Positions 46,902 through 60,360 of a DNA stretch of 64,000 bases are shown here, piece after piece. The translations under genes were made by a program, and so were the position numbers. The notes below the pieces were generated by a model. It had not been told where the DNA came from, ran no database searches, and worked only from the letters and a program-made list of their open reading frames with translations. Source of the stretch: Dermacentor variabilis (lineage: Eukaryota; Arthropoda; Arachnida; Ixodida; Ixodidae); assembly GCF_050947875.1 (NCBI RefSeq), contig NW_027460291.1, positions 29,201,589 through 29,265,588 of the forward strand, read 5' to 3'. The stretch's first letter is position 1, and every line of letters begins with the position of its first letter.

Positions 46902-48578
46902 CTGCGACACGTCACAGAAACGCGTGTGGTGAGTGAGGCAAGGTGGGGCCTTCGGGAGCATAGTTTCGGTTTCGTGTACTCGGAGTCCCCAACTCGACAG
47001 CAGGCTTCTAAACATCGTTGCTTAATTTTCTATTTTGGTCCGGTCATGTCATAGGGACTACTAGCGTACTCTTGGTTTCTTACGTCGCAACTTCGCAACT
47101 GCTACAGATAACTTAAAGCTAATAGATTACAAAAACTTTCGTACGGCCTAGACTTGAATATGTAGGTACCATCGCGCTCAGTATGAGTTCCAATAAGAGA
47201 ATCTGATTTCTTTTCTGTGTGTGTACTTGCTGTCATGCTGCCATACAGTGCCCCCGTATGGCACCATAGCAGCACCTACACAAAAAGGAAATGCGGAACA
47301 CCGTTTCGATTACTGGTAGCACCCTGTCTATAAAAAAAAATTGCACTTGACATTTTTATTATTGAACTAACTCACGGGTATATGCCCGTGTTGCAACTCA
47401 TACTGAGCCCCATAGCACGACCCACAACAGTCTACCTTAACCAACATCCTTGAATCGGCCCACAACAACGCTGTTAGATTCATCGCTTCCGACTATTCTG
47501 TCACCGCTGTCGCACATCGGCATTAATATGCCGGCTTGACGTACCGCACCTCGCGTTCCGACGTGAAATCGCCCAGTTTTGTCTTTTCTGCAGGTTCTAT
47601 CATTTCCTACCACCAAATAACACGCTTATCTTGCCTGCCCATCGCATCGCCTGCACCAGCCATGAGTATTCCGTATACCTACCCCATGCTCACACAGTTA
47701 CGTCACTCCCTTTTTTGGTCCATAAAGCACGTGACTGAAACAATCCGCCTCCTTCGCTGCTACAAGTGACTTCTACTGTTGCAAATGTCTTGTTACCGCT
47801 TTTTTGCTGTCAACTAATTAATATATTCAAACGCTGTTTATATGCCCACGCCGGTTACAGTGTCCAGTTGTACCTTGGAGGTATACATAAAGAAAAGAAA
47901 GAAAAGCGACGCAGCAGCCTAGCTGTATTTACCGGTGTCTTTCGAACTTGGAAAATAGTGCGTTCAAATATTGCAATTATGTGCAGTGACAGAACAATGT
48001 GTATATTATTGTTGCTATTTATTATTCTATCTTTCTGTCTTCCACTCGGTCGCCTCATTCGTAGGAGCCGAAAGCCAGACGCCAACTCCACACGACAGCA
48101 CCGAAAAAGCTCGTATTTGCACCTTTGCATAAAATAGTTTCATGCTAAGATTACTGGGAACAAAATCGTCATTCTTATGCTTCAATATTTTGGCTCAACT
48201 GACAAGTCCTTGCTATTTACATCAATACCATCCCATTTGCCTGACAAGTACATACGACGATCATATTTCTGACTGCAGGTTCTCGCTGCCCTCCTCCTAT
48301 ACTATAATGTCTTTCTTGCCCCACCAGCAGTGTAGTGTATAGCCGATTAAGAATATAACATTGAAAAGCTCTTCCTGCAAATATATCTACTGCATTTATT
48401 TACTTATTTATACTCTTCGAATACTTGGAAAGACCAGAGTTGGAGGAGGTATTGAGCAGTATCAAACAGTTCACGCAGGAAACTTATCTGGGACTTGGCT
48501 AAGTATGCGTAAGCATTGTGCCACTTGCTCATCTCCACGCGGGCCGGTGTCATTATCAGTGTCATGAAACTGTTTTTT
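46902..48578. other. No gene recognised; intron or 5' flank of Awh
   Basis: This lies upstream of LIM1 on the gene's strand. A short first Awh coding exon with a phase-0 donor is expected somewhere upstream of 46901. I could not identify it here. Open frames lack motifs. Confidence 0.4.
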
Positions 48579-48770
48579 CTTATTATTATGGGGTTTGAAG
48601 TGCCAAAACCACTTTCTGATTATGAGGCACGCCGTAGTGGAGGACTCCGGAAATTTCGGCCACCTGGGGTTCTTTAACGTGCACCAAAGTCTAGGTGCAC
48701 ACGGCTGTTTTCGCATTTCGCCCCCACCGAAATGCGGTCGCCTTGGCCGGAATTTTGAATGCGTCTGGCC
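48579..48770 (-). mobile_element. Ruka-like SINE, 5'-truncated
   Basis: Minus-strand copy with the conserved body (TTTGAAGTGCCAAAACCACT, TTATGAGGCACGCCGTAGTG and GGGGTTCTTTAACGTGCACC on plus). The tail TTATTATTATGGGG lies at its left end. It abuts the broken end of the LINE at 48790. No target duplication was found. Confidence 0.85.
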
Positions 48771-48789
48771 TCTCTAAGGTCGTAGAACG

Positions 48790-51150
48790 ATTTGGTCGGT
48801 CTGTACCGTCGCTCTGCTCACCCGCGGATTGCACGGAGGCTCTGTATCTCCAAATCAAAATCTGTGTATTTCTCTAATGGCCGAAATGAACGCATAGCAT
48901 TCTGCAGAGCCTTGGCAATCTCCAATTCTAGTGTGGACGAAATGCCTTCCTGGCATGCGTCTTCCATAAGTGATTTAAACACGGGCCAATCTATTGTTTG
49001 TTTAAAATATGATGGAACGGATTTGGTGGGGCCTTTTAGCTTCAGGTAGGTAGGAATGTGGTCGCTTCCGTGGGTTTCTATATCTGCGAACCAATGGACG
49101 CAGCGAGTGAGGCATCGCGAAACAAAAGCTAAGTCTAAACAACTACTGTACGTCCGGCCGCGCAGAAACGTGGCACTGCCATCATTTAGGCAACAAAGTT
49201 CATGGTCGCAAGTAAAGGACACGAGGTTTCTTCTTTGGAATTTATTTTGTTGCTTCCCCAAAGTGAATGATGCGCGTTGCAGTCCCCAACAACAATCCAT
49301 GGACCAGGTGTCGCATTTATAATGTCACTCAGTCTCTGTTTATCGAAACGAATTGATGGAGAACGGTAAGCGCCCATTAAAGTAAATGCAAGTTTTTGTT
49401 TTTTCACGGTCAACCACACATACTGATTGTTGTCATGTGGCCGCACTGGATGAACAACGTAAGTCAGTTCACACCGTGTGTAGATGATCACTTAGCCAGA
49501 AATGCTTATAACATTCTGCACGTTCGGTTCGCAAATAATGAGGATGGGAAAACGGTTTTCGAAGACAAAGTGTCTCAAATCTGAAGTTCTCGCTTTGAGA
49601 CCGCGGGCAATAGAGACGCTTTCTTGACTTCCTCAGGGAAGGCCAGCGAGGGGCGGGCCATAGAGCTATGCGATGCTTTCAAGTACTGGAGGCAGCGCGT
49701 TCAGTACTTGCAGTGCGCTACGAGCAGCCGGAGTGTCCATGTTTGTCAGTACTAGACGCATGACATTCGTGAGCGATTTGAGCATAGCAATCAATTGTGA
49801 ATCCTTGTCTCGCATTTGGTAAACTGAAGTAACATTTGACGTTAAGTGGCGCGTCATGTGCTGTGGCTCTGGCGCGTGGCATGTCTTCGGCAGTGCTGGT
49901 CACACCTCACTTGATGAAGCATGAATAGCATGGCCGCTCTTTTCGTTGACATTCGTGCTCATACTGGAGACAGATGGAACAGGGGGCGGCGTTGCCGGAC
50001 GAGACATTTCTCTTGAACCAGTAGAGGATTTCGTAGGCTTTCGTTCCTGGAGCGATGTCGCCTTATCGCTGCAGAAGCATCTCTGTGCGATGATCCATCT
50101 CTGGCCATTTTTCTCAAGATTTTCTGCTGTTTCTTCAGGCGTGGACAGTCTTTTATGGATGCGGCGTGCGAGCCTTGACAATTTGGACACTTGAGCTCTG
50201 TTGCACGGCAAACGTCAGTGTCGTGTTGTTCGGAACATCGTGGGCATATCGTTGTATTTCGGCAGACAGCATTCACATGTCCAATTCTTTGACACCTTCT
50301 GCACTGAAGTGGTTTTGGTACGAAAGGTCGTGCCACATGCCGAAAGTGGTCGACATTTACATGTGATTGTAGGCAGTCAGCTTTAAACACGAGCCTTACG
50401 CAGGTCGACTTGCCAAGGCGCCGAGCTTGTAGTTAGGCAACACCATCTGTCGCAGGTTTGATTAAAATTTGCAGGTCGCTGTCGCTAATCGACGTGTCAA
50501 CATCATAAACAACACCAGCATTGGTTTCATTGTCTTGCGGAATGAGGTAGTGGACGTTGATGTTGCCCAGGAGCTTTACTGCCATCAAAGCATTGATTGC
50601 GCTCCGATTGTGGACATATGTAGCCAGGACGTTCTTTCGAGTATTAATTCTGATATCGTTGATTTCTCCTGGGACCAGAGCCTTCAGAGAAACGTAAATC
50701 GCTTGTCGATTAAGGCGGTTGAGGTGTGCGCCGATGGCCTTCGCTGTGGCATGACGGTACACTTACTTCACGAAAACCGTCCGATGAAGATTCTTCTCTT
50801 GGCCTTCCGGTGCACCACTCTTTCGAAGCCTTCGTCATCTGAGGCGTCATCGCTTGAGCAGGTGTACAACACAGTGTCCTCGCTGTCAGCTTGACTAGGA
50901 GGTCAATTGCTCTTCTTCGGGCCGGTACCTGCCGAAGCAGTCACGTCGCATCGGCATTCTGCCGACGCCACTTCCATTGCCGTGGCAATGGGAGCGGCGT
51001 CTCCCAGTAAAACACAGGAAAAAGCCGAAAATACTGCAGCGCGAAGGAACAGTGGTACCTACAAGAATCACTTCGTCTTCGTCTCGAGGGAAGTCCGACG
51101 CGCAACGCTGGGGGGTAACGGAATGCTAATAACTGTTTGCGTTTCTTTAA
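48790..51150 (-). mobile_element. LINE 5' half: ORF1 (CCHC knuckles) and endonuclease
   Basis: ORF1-like frames run from about 50890 to 49700 on the minus strand. Zinc knuckles are CRRCQRIGHVNAVC (CX2CX4HX4C), CPRCSEQHDTDVC and CPNCQGSHAASIKDC at about 50170-50310. The endonuclease follows with LAFTLMGAYRSPS, VVGDCNAHHSLWGS and GSDHIPTYLKL. It ends near 48790 with no reverse transcriptase. A normal LINE is truncated at the 5' side, whereas here the 3' half is missing, which implies a deletion or recombination at the SINE border. Bases 50900-51150 may be the 5' UTR. Confidence 0.82.
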
Positions 51151-51569
51151 CTATCTTCAGGCCTCGGTAGTAGCTGTTGCTCCAAAGCAAGGACATTCAT
51201 CCACTAAGTGATCATCCACTAATCGAAAAGACCTTAAATTGAATAGTAATTTCTCAATAAGAATAGCTTGACTTTTAAAGCATGAAAGTGCTGCGCATTG
51301 TTGCAAGTGATATATACATATATATGAGCAGATATTGGAAGGTGCTGTTCAGACGCGGTTTTCCGCCCTCATATCTCTCTCTTCCTTCATGGACATTTGC
51401 ACCTTTCTTCGTTGTTATCTAGAAATAAACTATCCACAGCCACGGCCCATTGGACGCGCAATCGTTTGTTCCCACTCCTATTTATGAACAGACGTTAGCA
51501 AACAAATGTTAACACAAACAATGGTTAGCTTTGACGGGGAAGTGCGACCAGTTTTGTGATATGTCTTAA

Positions 51570-52497
51570 AGGGCACCTCACCAGGCTACATAACAAATTT
51601 TTTTATTTGCCGAAAATTCTTACGTGTCCTCTGGGAGTGTTCTACGGGAAGAATTTTTCAAATTAATTCAGTAATAGCAGAGATGGAAACTTGAAGTGCC
51701 GCGAAACCATGATTTCAGGAGCCTAGCGTCACCGCCAGCATAGACACCCTCTCCACTTGCCCCGTTTAGCCTCCGCAAGCGAAAATCCTTCCCTCCGTTC
51801 TCCCATACTGGAGCCGGAGGATCGCGTGACGAATACGTGACGGGCCAAACTTTCTTTTTTTCCTCTCTACCTCACTCTAGCACGTCTTCGCTGAGTGGCG
51901 CACTTCCGGTGACGGTCTCGCACGCGAGCTGTTGCATTTGTCTCGATATTGCGCCACCGACGACATTGCGCGCTCTGCACGAGAACACCTGATTAGCGGT
52001 ATTAGTCAGTGCCACTATCCAGGGCACTGAGTAAGACGCAAAATGATGAAAAAGCATGATCGCTGCGCTGGAAAACAATAGAAAATGACATAGTGTCGTT
52101 CTCTGCGCGCACGATTGCAGGACGTGGGAACAAGCCGATGAAACGGAAGTACATTTCTCTTACTACGGTGCGAAATTACTTGTATTATTTTTGTAAACAT
52201 TAATTAAACTATTAAAGCAACAGATTAAACAAATAACTGATGTTGCCTTCAATAAGTCTCGAAGTGACGTGTCACTGCGAGTGACGTCGCAACACTGCCA
52301 TGTAAGTAGGCGCACGTGGGCGATTGACGTCGACTCTCCGGGTGGGAGCGCGGCGCCCAAGAGGATGAGGGCACAGGGTGCTTGGTTTTAAACTCAAGCT
52401 CTTTCCGCAGCGCTTAAGGATGCAATACTGAGCAGACACCATCGTTCGCGCGCATTCGCTGCACTCCGCCTGCCAGCTCAAAATGGTGAGGGGCGCT
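51570..52497. mobile_element. TTAA-flanked non-autonomous DNA element, copy B
   Basis: TTAA at 51566-51569 and 52498-52501 flanks termini AGGGCACCTCACCA and TGGTGAGGGGCGCT, inverted repeats with two mismatches in 14. The interior parallels copy A (11972-13244) throughout but lacks its nested MITE. There is no coding capacity. Confidence 0.88.
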
Positions 52498-52501
52498 TTA
52501 A

Positions 52502-53057
52502 GAAACTCTAGCAATACTGTCTGCAGTTAGGTTCGTGATCAGGCCTAGCGGTTGATACACTGTCATTTCAAGACATTAAGAACGATGGCAGCCTTTAATA
52601 ATTGTTGATTTCTCACGTATTTAACGGCCGTCACGCGAAAATCTGCGTTGCATTCACGTGACCGTATACACCTCGCACAGTTTACTGCTGGGAGGTCTGC
52701 AAAGCCAAAGTTCCCAGCAAAGAACTTGGCTTTACTATTATGTTATAGTGCCGCTAGCAGGCTACGCATAGTACTGGTAAGCGACAGTGCGATCACTAAA
52801 CTTTCTTCCCTCACTGTAGTTTGCTTTCCTGAGTAAATATAGCGCCCCTCCTTCGCGTGCCCCTTTATGTTCTCAAACAACCAAGCGCAGCACGTTTCAC
52901 GAACGCCGTATCAAACCTGCCTCTCGCGAAGCCGCAGCCCGCGAAGCCGCGACGTGGCGAGAGCATCGTGCCCACGCCGGGAGGCAAGCGGTCCGCTCCA
53001 AGGCGGCGTCCCCGCCTGTCGCGGCGCGGCGTGCCTCGTCGGCCTCCGCTGCGGGTC
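52502..53057. other. No gene recognised
   Basis: Unassigned. The last 150 bases are CG-rich and lead into the inverted repeat. Confidence 0.35.
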
Positions 53058-53115
53058 TGACCACCCAACGGCGCCTGGTCCCTACTGCGGCCCATAATGC
53101 CACGTTAACTTTATG

Positions 53116-53188
<73 letters not shown>

Positions 53189-53212
53189 GCTTTATCGTAC
53201 ACACACACATGT

Positions 53213-53277
<65 letters not shown>

Positions 53278-53381
53278 CGTGCGTGTGTGTGCGCGCGCGC
53301 GATAAAGCGCACGTGGCATTATGGGCCGCAGTAGGGACCAGGCGCCCCTCACCACCGCATTTGGGCGCCGTTGGGTGGTCA
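53058..53381. repeat. Inverted repeat enclosing (TA)n and (GT)n arrays
   Basis: Left arm 53058-53105 pairs with 53311-53346 (36 exact bases) and 53370-53381 (12 exact bases). The right arm has a 23-base extra segment (53347-53369) ending in GGCGCC, the same hexamer that precedes it. The loop holds (TA)n at 53120-53186 and a GT/GC run at 53215-53301. The loop edges also pair (GGCTTTAT against ATAAAGC). Confidence 0.92.
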
Positions 53382-54472
53382 GGTGGTCATAGATATACAC
53401 TGCGCGATCAGCGGTCATCGCTGGCACCAAAAACTGCGCACTGGCATAGTGAGGTTGAACATCCACCTAATACGTCTCGCTGCATGCGTGACACGTGCGT
53501 ATAAAGCGCGAGGAGGCTGTAATCCCCACCGCTCATTGGCCAATACAGACTCGCTTATTAACTGCGCATTACGAGCAGCGCAGTACAGTGGCGTTCTTGC
53601 AGACCCCGCAGGACACGAGGCGTGCTGAAGGGAGTTTTAGAGAGATGTCCGCGGACCTGCTTCCGCGCTAATGTCGTACGTTGTGTCGTACGTTTTCCTT
53701 CTATTTCCATTTGCGTCGCTGATCGTCGAGATCGGTCTACAGTTGACAATGCTTCCGCTCTGCGCGATGTACGACTCAGTGGAGAGCAAGCTCAAAGCGA
53801 GGACTAGCTGCGGACAGGTGTTGTGCGCTTGTTCTTTAGTCCCCGTCACACCTTATCAGTATCAATAGAATTCGCTATGAGCGTTCGCAATCACGTACGC
53901 ATACATGTTATAGCTACAAACTAGAACGTGATTGACCTGTAATAGGTCGCCAAGGGCACTACGAAAAGCTTGGAGAACGTAGAGTGTATACGTGTTATCG
54001 CCGATATATGCTTTGTCGCACTATTGTTAATCACTAAACTTGGTTTAGAAATATGCTTCAATAAAATGAAGCGCGATTTATTTATCCGACATGCTAGCAG
54101 TGACGAACGGGTCAAACCCTACGGCCACCGCCATTGGCACGTGAGTATCCGCGAGGATGAAGCGACCGCGTTCCAAAAGTGCATAACATGAGACTGTGCG
54201 TATACATTCCGCCGGCCCATCCATACCTGTACATATCGAAACGCTCGGATAAATACCGCGCTACTTGTTTAGGCAGAGTACTTGGTTCCACCACTGAAGT
54301 CGGTAATTGTTTGGAACTATATCAGTAGCCGCACTGAATTCACATGCTTATTGGACAGGTCGCGGGCCTCTCCGCTCAAAAGAAGATGCTGATAGCAGCC
54401 ATAGTTTGTACACGGTGCATGCATGGGCCGCATAGCGGACGCATGCGTGCATCATCTGGAGGGATCCTATAC
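53382..54472. other. No gene recognised
   Basis: Short open frames without motifs on both strands. No repeat terminus was seen. Confidence 0.35.
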
Positions 54473-54695
54473 CCGCCGTGGTTGCTCAGTGGCTGTAATG
54501 TTGGGCTGCTGGGCAAGAGGTCGCGGGATCAAATCCCATTTCGATGAGGGCGAAATGCAAAAACATCTGTCTATTAGATTTAGGTGCACGCCAAAGAACC
54601 CGAAGAGGTACAAATTTCCGGAGTCCCCCACTACGGCGTGCCTTATAATCTAAAAGTGGTTTTGGCACGTAAAGCCACACAATTTAATATAATTT
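54473..54695 (+). mobile_element. Ruka-like SINE
   Basis: Nearly full-length plus-strand copy. The tRNA-like head has GCCGTGGTTGCTCAGTGGCT (A box) and AGGTCGCGGGATCAAATCCC (B box). The body has GGGCGAAATGCAAAAACATC and TTTAGGTGCACGCCAAAGAA, with an AATTTAATATAATTTT tail. It has several CpG-type changes relative to the copy at 9059, which suggests an older insertion. Confidence 0.9.
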
Positions 54696-57393
54696 TAATC
54701 TGTAGGGATATTATCGACTGCTTGTGAAGTCGATCGATATAGTCAGAAATATAAAGGAGTGAATGACTGAATTTTTTGGGTGATTCCATTTTCACAAATC
54801 AGAGGTACAAATTATCGTGGCGAGAGGATAAATGTCTCCAAATAGCCACTTAGACCACCGTGGCTTAGACACTCGATGCAGCACTGCAGGTATAATATAT
54901 GCACAAACAATTGCGGGTCATTAGGTGTGACATTTCTTTGTTGGACTACCAGAATGGTTGCTGAAAGGAGCCGGAACGCCGTGAAGAGTGGCAGGTGGAG
55001 CGATTTGACGAGCAGGCGCATCAGGTTGCACGCAGGCTCTCTTTGTGCGGTCTTCGTTGTTGGATGCTGGTGGTGGTGATGCAGAGTAGCGGTGAAAGCC
55101 AGTTTCAGGACAATTATTGTATTGCGAAGCATTAGAGGACAGAACTGATTAGCACACGGATGTTTTCGACCACGATTCCATGACTTTCGTTAGCGTTGGC
55201 GAGTTACCGCCAATCCTGAACGCCGTGGAGCATGTGGTAGTTCCAGGGAAACCGAAAAGAACGGTAGTTTTACAGGATGTGGAACGCTCAGGTTATTCGC
55301 AGATGCATCAGGAATTGAATGTCTATCTCAAGGTACTTTTTGTTGACGCTTCAAGCTGTCGCGGAGACCGTGCATTACAATCGCTTCGAAGCCACGATCT
55401 CACGCCAACGGCTCCGCCAACAGGCGCTGGCTGAATATGCGCCCTTGTAAAAGTTCCCCGAAGAAGGATCGTGTTACCGCGACAGCGTTGAAGGCCCCGT
55501 GTCGCAAAAAATCCTGTATGGGCGTCTTGCGTCGGGCGTCGTTCGGCGAAACATCGTTCCGAACCACAACCGCGCAGGCCATCCGCGAGGCACACAGGCG
55601 TTACTGAACTAACTGAATTCCCGAAAGTGAGACATGCGCAAGAAAAATCGTAGAGTACAACCTAAAGAAAACATATAGACATGATAGCGTCAGATTGTAA
55701 TTTGAACCTACCAGAAAACATAATTTTGTTACGCGGAAACTCAAACAAACCCTTTTCCAACATTTCTACCATGCATTCATAATGCGACGCGGCGAACTCG
55801 GTTACTCGCAACAACACCATCCAGATGTCGCGTGCCTCTACGCATTCGCAGCCTGCGTAAGAGGCCGCGTTTCTACCAGAGAGCTCGCCTACGTGCATGG
55901 CGTTTGCCGCCAGCGTTTCCCGGTAAACATTACGGTTCCATAAGCTGCAGTTGCCGGGAAGCGTGAGAAGCAGTCGGGGATCTTTGAATGCTATCGCGTT
56001 GCACCCTCAAACGCGATGCTTTAGCGTCCTCTAAATTTTCTAATGATGGCTGTGGCACTTGCCTTTGAATGCAACTCCATTCTGGTAAACGCTAAATGAG
56101 TTGGCCGTTTTCTAACAGCGGGAAAATCTCGAAGGGTATGGGAGTAACTGCCCGATGGAGTAGAACTGATGGGAGTAATCGCTCCCATACGAGTAAGCGT
56201 ATATAGCGAGCAAGTTGAATATGCCTCAGAAAGACAAGTGCAGGAACTACTATGAACAGATCCGTGAGCCCAACCACGTGGAAGTTACCACGATACCTCC
56301 ATACGACCTCCTATTGCACACGGAAGCAACACTGCTCGCGAACCACGCTGTCCCGCCGTATAGTTCACGTGCGAATGCTGCATACGTGTGCATGCGCACC
56401 GAGAGTACACCTTCAGCGCCAGACAAGGCGATTCGTGCGACAGGTGGGCTTGCACCTTTCGAGTTTACAGACGAGCGAGCACCGAATCGCAACTGCGGAG
56501 GAGGCATGTCGACTCTGCTCCCAGAGGATACGTGAAAGGAAACAATGCCTGACTGAGCCAGCCTCATGTAATGCTCTCGAACACGTGTGCTGCTTTCTTT
56601 CATGCGCGAACTCTCGCGTCTTTTGTTATGTTCCTCCCTGTCACCAAATGAAAGAACCAATCCGTATATGAGCCTGTCGTTTCACCCCATCGGGCGTTCC
56701 AGCTGCTCACGCAAAAAAAACAAAAAAACTTTGTGTTCAAGCACTATTTCACACAGTTCCCCAAGCCCCGAGAGGTCCACACGCTACGTATACCACGGTG
56801 ACCGGCAGTAGCAGAATTCGAGCCCATATAGAACGGAACCCAAGAAGTGCCATCCTCCGCTCCCTCTCCCTCGTATCCAGCCTACATGCGTTCGCTCCGA
56901 AGACCAGCATCACGCCGTCAAGACCGCTGCACGCAACCGACAAGGGCGACCGCCTGCTGGGTGCGGCGAGATACAGCGGCGCGGCGCGGACGCGCGTGCA
57001 GCCCAAGCGCGGAGACACATGTCACGAGGCCCGGCAATGCGTGTGCGGCCTGGACAGGAACACCGATAGCCGGCGCGCGCGGCCGCTTTTTTACCACTGT
57101 CACGGGCGACGCTGCTGCCCGCTGCTATATATTGATGGGAGAGGGGGGGGGGGGAATGCGAGGCTGAGTTTCAACGAATAGCACTCAAGGACACAAGCAT
57201 GCGCGAACATGAATATCACGATGGCATGCGCATAGTATAACCACGCTATAACGCTTGTTCGTGGCTATAACCACGCTATAACCCGCTCTGTTTGTGGTTG
57301 TTTTTCTGTATTTCTTCCCACGTAAGAAGTTGAGAGCGCTATGGCAAATGACGCACATTTAAACAAAGGCAAGAATCAGACGAACGTTCAGCA
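54696..57393. other. No gene recognised
   Basis: Unassigned stretch, with a CG-rich patch at about 56850-57110 and two copies of ATAACCACGCTATAAC at about 57238 and 57267. Open frames such as 56215-56535 have no motif and overlap frames on the other strand. Confidence 0.35.
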
Positions 57394-60360
57394 TCATCAT
57401 CATCATCAGCAGCAGCAGCAGCAGCCTATTTTATGTCCAATGCAGGACGAACACCTCTCCCTGCGATCTCCAGTTACCCTTGTTCTGCGCCAACAGATTC
57501 CAACTAGCGCCCGCGAATTTCCTAATTTCATCGCACCACCTAATCTTCTGCACCAAGCACCACCTAGTACCCATTCCGTAACCCTAATCGTCCAACGGTT
57601 ATCTAACCTGTGCATTACATGACCTGCCCAGCTCCATTTTTTTCTCTTTATGTCAATTAGCTCTCTGATCCAAACCGCTATCTTTCTGTCTCTTAACGTT
57701 ATGCCTAACATTCTTCGTTCCATCGCTCTTTGTGCGGTCCTTAACTTCTTCTCAAGCTTATTTGTCCGTCTCCAAGTATCTGCCCCATACATCAGCACAG
57801 ATAGAATGCATTGATTATACATCTTCCTTTTCAATGATAATGGTAAGCTTCCATTCAGGAGCCGACAATATCTTACGTATGCGATCCAAGCGATTTTTAT
57901 TCTTCCATGAATTTTCTATTCATGATCAGGCTTCCTTGTGATTAATTGACCTAGGTAAACGTCCTCCTTCACAGACTCTAGAAGCTGACTGACAATCCTG
58001 AACTCTTGTTCTCATGCCCCCCCCCCCCCCGTTATTCATCATTATCTTTATCTTCTGCATAAATCTTCAACACCACTCTTACACTCTCTCTGTTAAGGTC
58101 CTAAATCATGTGTGGTAACTCGTCTGCAGTGTTGCTGAATACAAGAATGTCATCGGCAAACCGAAAGTTGCCGAGGTATTCGCCGTCGATCCTTAGTCCT
58201 AAGCATTTCCAGTCTAATAGCTTGAATATTTCTTCCAAGCACTCAGTCAATAGCAATGGAAAGATTTCGTCTCCTTGTATGACCCCTTTCTTTATAGGTA
58301 TCTTCCTACTTTTCTTGTTGAGAATTGAGGTAGCTGTGGAATCTCTGTATATATTTTCCAAGGTATTTACGTAAATGTTCTGTATTTCTTGATTACGCAA
58401 TGCCTCTATGACTGCTGGTATCTTTACTGAATCAAATGCTTTTTAGTAATCTAGGAAAGCCATATAGAGAGGCTTATTGTACTCTGCGGATTCCTCGATA
58501 ACCTGGTTAATGACATGGATGTGATCCATTGTAGAGTATCCCTTCCTGAAGCCAGCCTGTTCCCTTGGTTGACTAAAGTCCAGTGTCGCCCTTATGCTAT
58601 TCAAATCATTTTGGTAAATATTTTATATAATAGTGGGAGTAAGCTAATGGGCCTATAATTTTTCAATTCTGTAACGTCTCGCTTTTTGTAAATAAGTATA
58701 ATGTTTGCATTCTTCCAGTTTTCTGGGACCCTTGCAGTCGATAGACACTTCGTATAAAGAACCGCCAGTTTTCCAAGCTTTATGTCTCCTCCATCTCTGA
58801 TTAGGTAAATCGACTGTTTTTCCATCTTATCCTGCCGCTCTTCCTCGTTTCATGTCTTGCAAGGCACTTGTGGCCTCATAGCTAGCTATAGAAGGAGTTC
58901 CTGTATCCTGTTCATTACTGTTTCTAATTCAGGTACCCCGACTCCTCTGGGTACTGTATAGGTCAGTATAGAATTCTTCCTCTGCTTTTACAATACCTTC
59001 GAACTTGCTGATGATATTACCCTGCTTATCTTTCAGTGCATACATCTTGGTTTCTCCTATGCAAAGTTTCTTTCTCAGTGATTTCAGGCTGCGTCCATTT
59101 CTTACGTCTTCTTTAGTCTTTCTCATGTTATAATTTCGAAAATCACGTATTTTCGCCTTGTTGACCAGTTTTTACACCTCTGTGAATTCTATCTCTTGAG
59201 TTTGACACTTTCATTCTTTGTCGTTTCTTTATTAGGTCCTTTGTTACTTGGGAGAGCTTGCGTGCTGGTTACCTTGGTGCCTTGCCTCCCACTTGAATTA
59301 CTGCCTCTGAAGCCAGCCTAGCGACGGTTTCATTCATTAGCTCTATGTTATCTTCAGGTCTCTGTTGTAAGGTTGCATATTTGTTTGCAAGCACCAGCCT
59401 GAATTTATCTGCTGTTACCCTTACTGCCTCTAGGTTGATCTGCTTCTTATTGACCTATTTTGCTCTTTCTCTCTTCGAATTGAGGTGAATCCTAGCGCTG
59501 ACTAACCTATGATCACTGCACTTTGCCCTACCTATCACTTCTACTTCCTGCACTATGCTGGGATCGGCAGAAAGTATGACATCAATTTCATTTCTTGTTT
59601 CACCATTAGGGCTTTTCCAGGTCCACTTTCTGTTGCTATGCTTCCTGAATAAGCTGTTCATTATTTTCAGCTTATTCCATTCTGCGAATTCTACCAGCAT
59701 CTGTCCTCTAGCGTTCTTAGAATCGACGCCGTACTTGCCAATTGACTGTTCACCCGTCTGCTTTTTCCCCACTTTTGCAATGAAGTCTCCATTACTGCGG
59801 TATATTGAGTTTGCATTTTTCGCATCGCTAATGCAACATCTTTATAAAACTGATCCACTTTACCATCATCGTACTGGGTGTTGGAGCATAGGCTTGTACT
59901 ACCTTTAATCTATACCTATTAATAAGTCTGATTACGACTACTGCTACCACCTCATTAATGCTGTAGAATTCGTCAATGTTGCCCGCCATGTCCTTATGGA
60001 TTAGGAATCCTACCCCTTGCTTCTTCTCTGGAGACATCTATAGCAGAGGACAGGGCCGTTAGTCAGCACTGTATAAACCTCACCAGTTCTAATCTCGCTA
60101 AGGACAGTGATATCTCAAACAATATCTGATAGTCCCTCAAAGAGTCCTGCTAAGCTAGCCTCACTCGACAGAGTTCCGCTGTTAAATGCTGACAGGGTCA
60201 GTTTCCATTGGCGGCCTGTCCGGACTCAGAGATATTTAGCATCCTCTGCTGCGCTACAGGCCTGACCGCCGCCTTGGTCAGCTGCTCCGCAGCTGCTGGG
60301 CACTGAGGGTCATCGGTTTATTGTAGGAATCATGAGGTAGGGGTTCAGCCTATAAAGGCT
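57394..60360 (-). mobile_element. RTE-type LINE copy 3, older and nearly full length
   Basis: On the minus strand the order is endonuclease start (near 60200; SEIRTGEVYTVLTNGP), KKQGVGFLIHKDMAGNI, RLKVVQAYAPTPS, RKWTWKSPNGETRNEIDVI and CSDHRLVSARI. Reverse transcriptase has [16 protein letters not shown] and KKGVIQGDEIFPLLLTE, then GNFRFADDILVFSN. The C-terminal domain has LMYGADTW, GITLRDRKIAVWIREL and WSWAGHVM. The 3' end is a CATCATCAT/CAGCAG tandem on plus at 57394-57424. Numerous stops and shifts occur. The protein differs clearly from copies 1 and 2, so this is a separate subfamily. The 5' UTR may run to about 60360. Confidence 0.88.

Noticed and set aside
46902..47015. Methionines upstream of LIM1 in the same frame as a possible Awh start
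   Set aside because: A good splice acceptor lies directly before SEAELC, and the intervening residues have no counterpart in the family. A retained start cannot be fully excluded.
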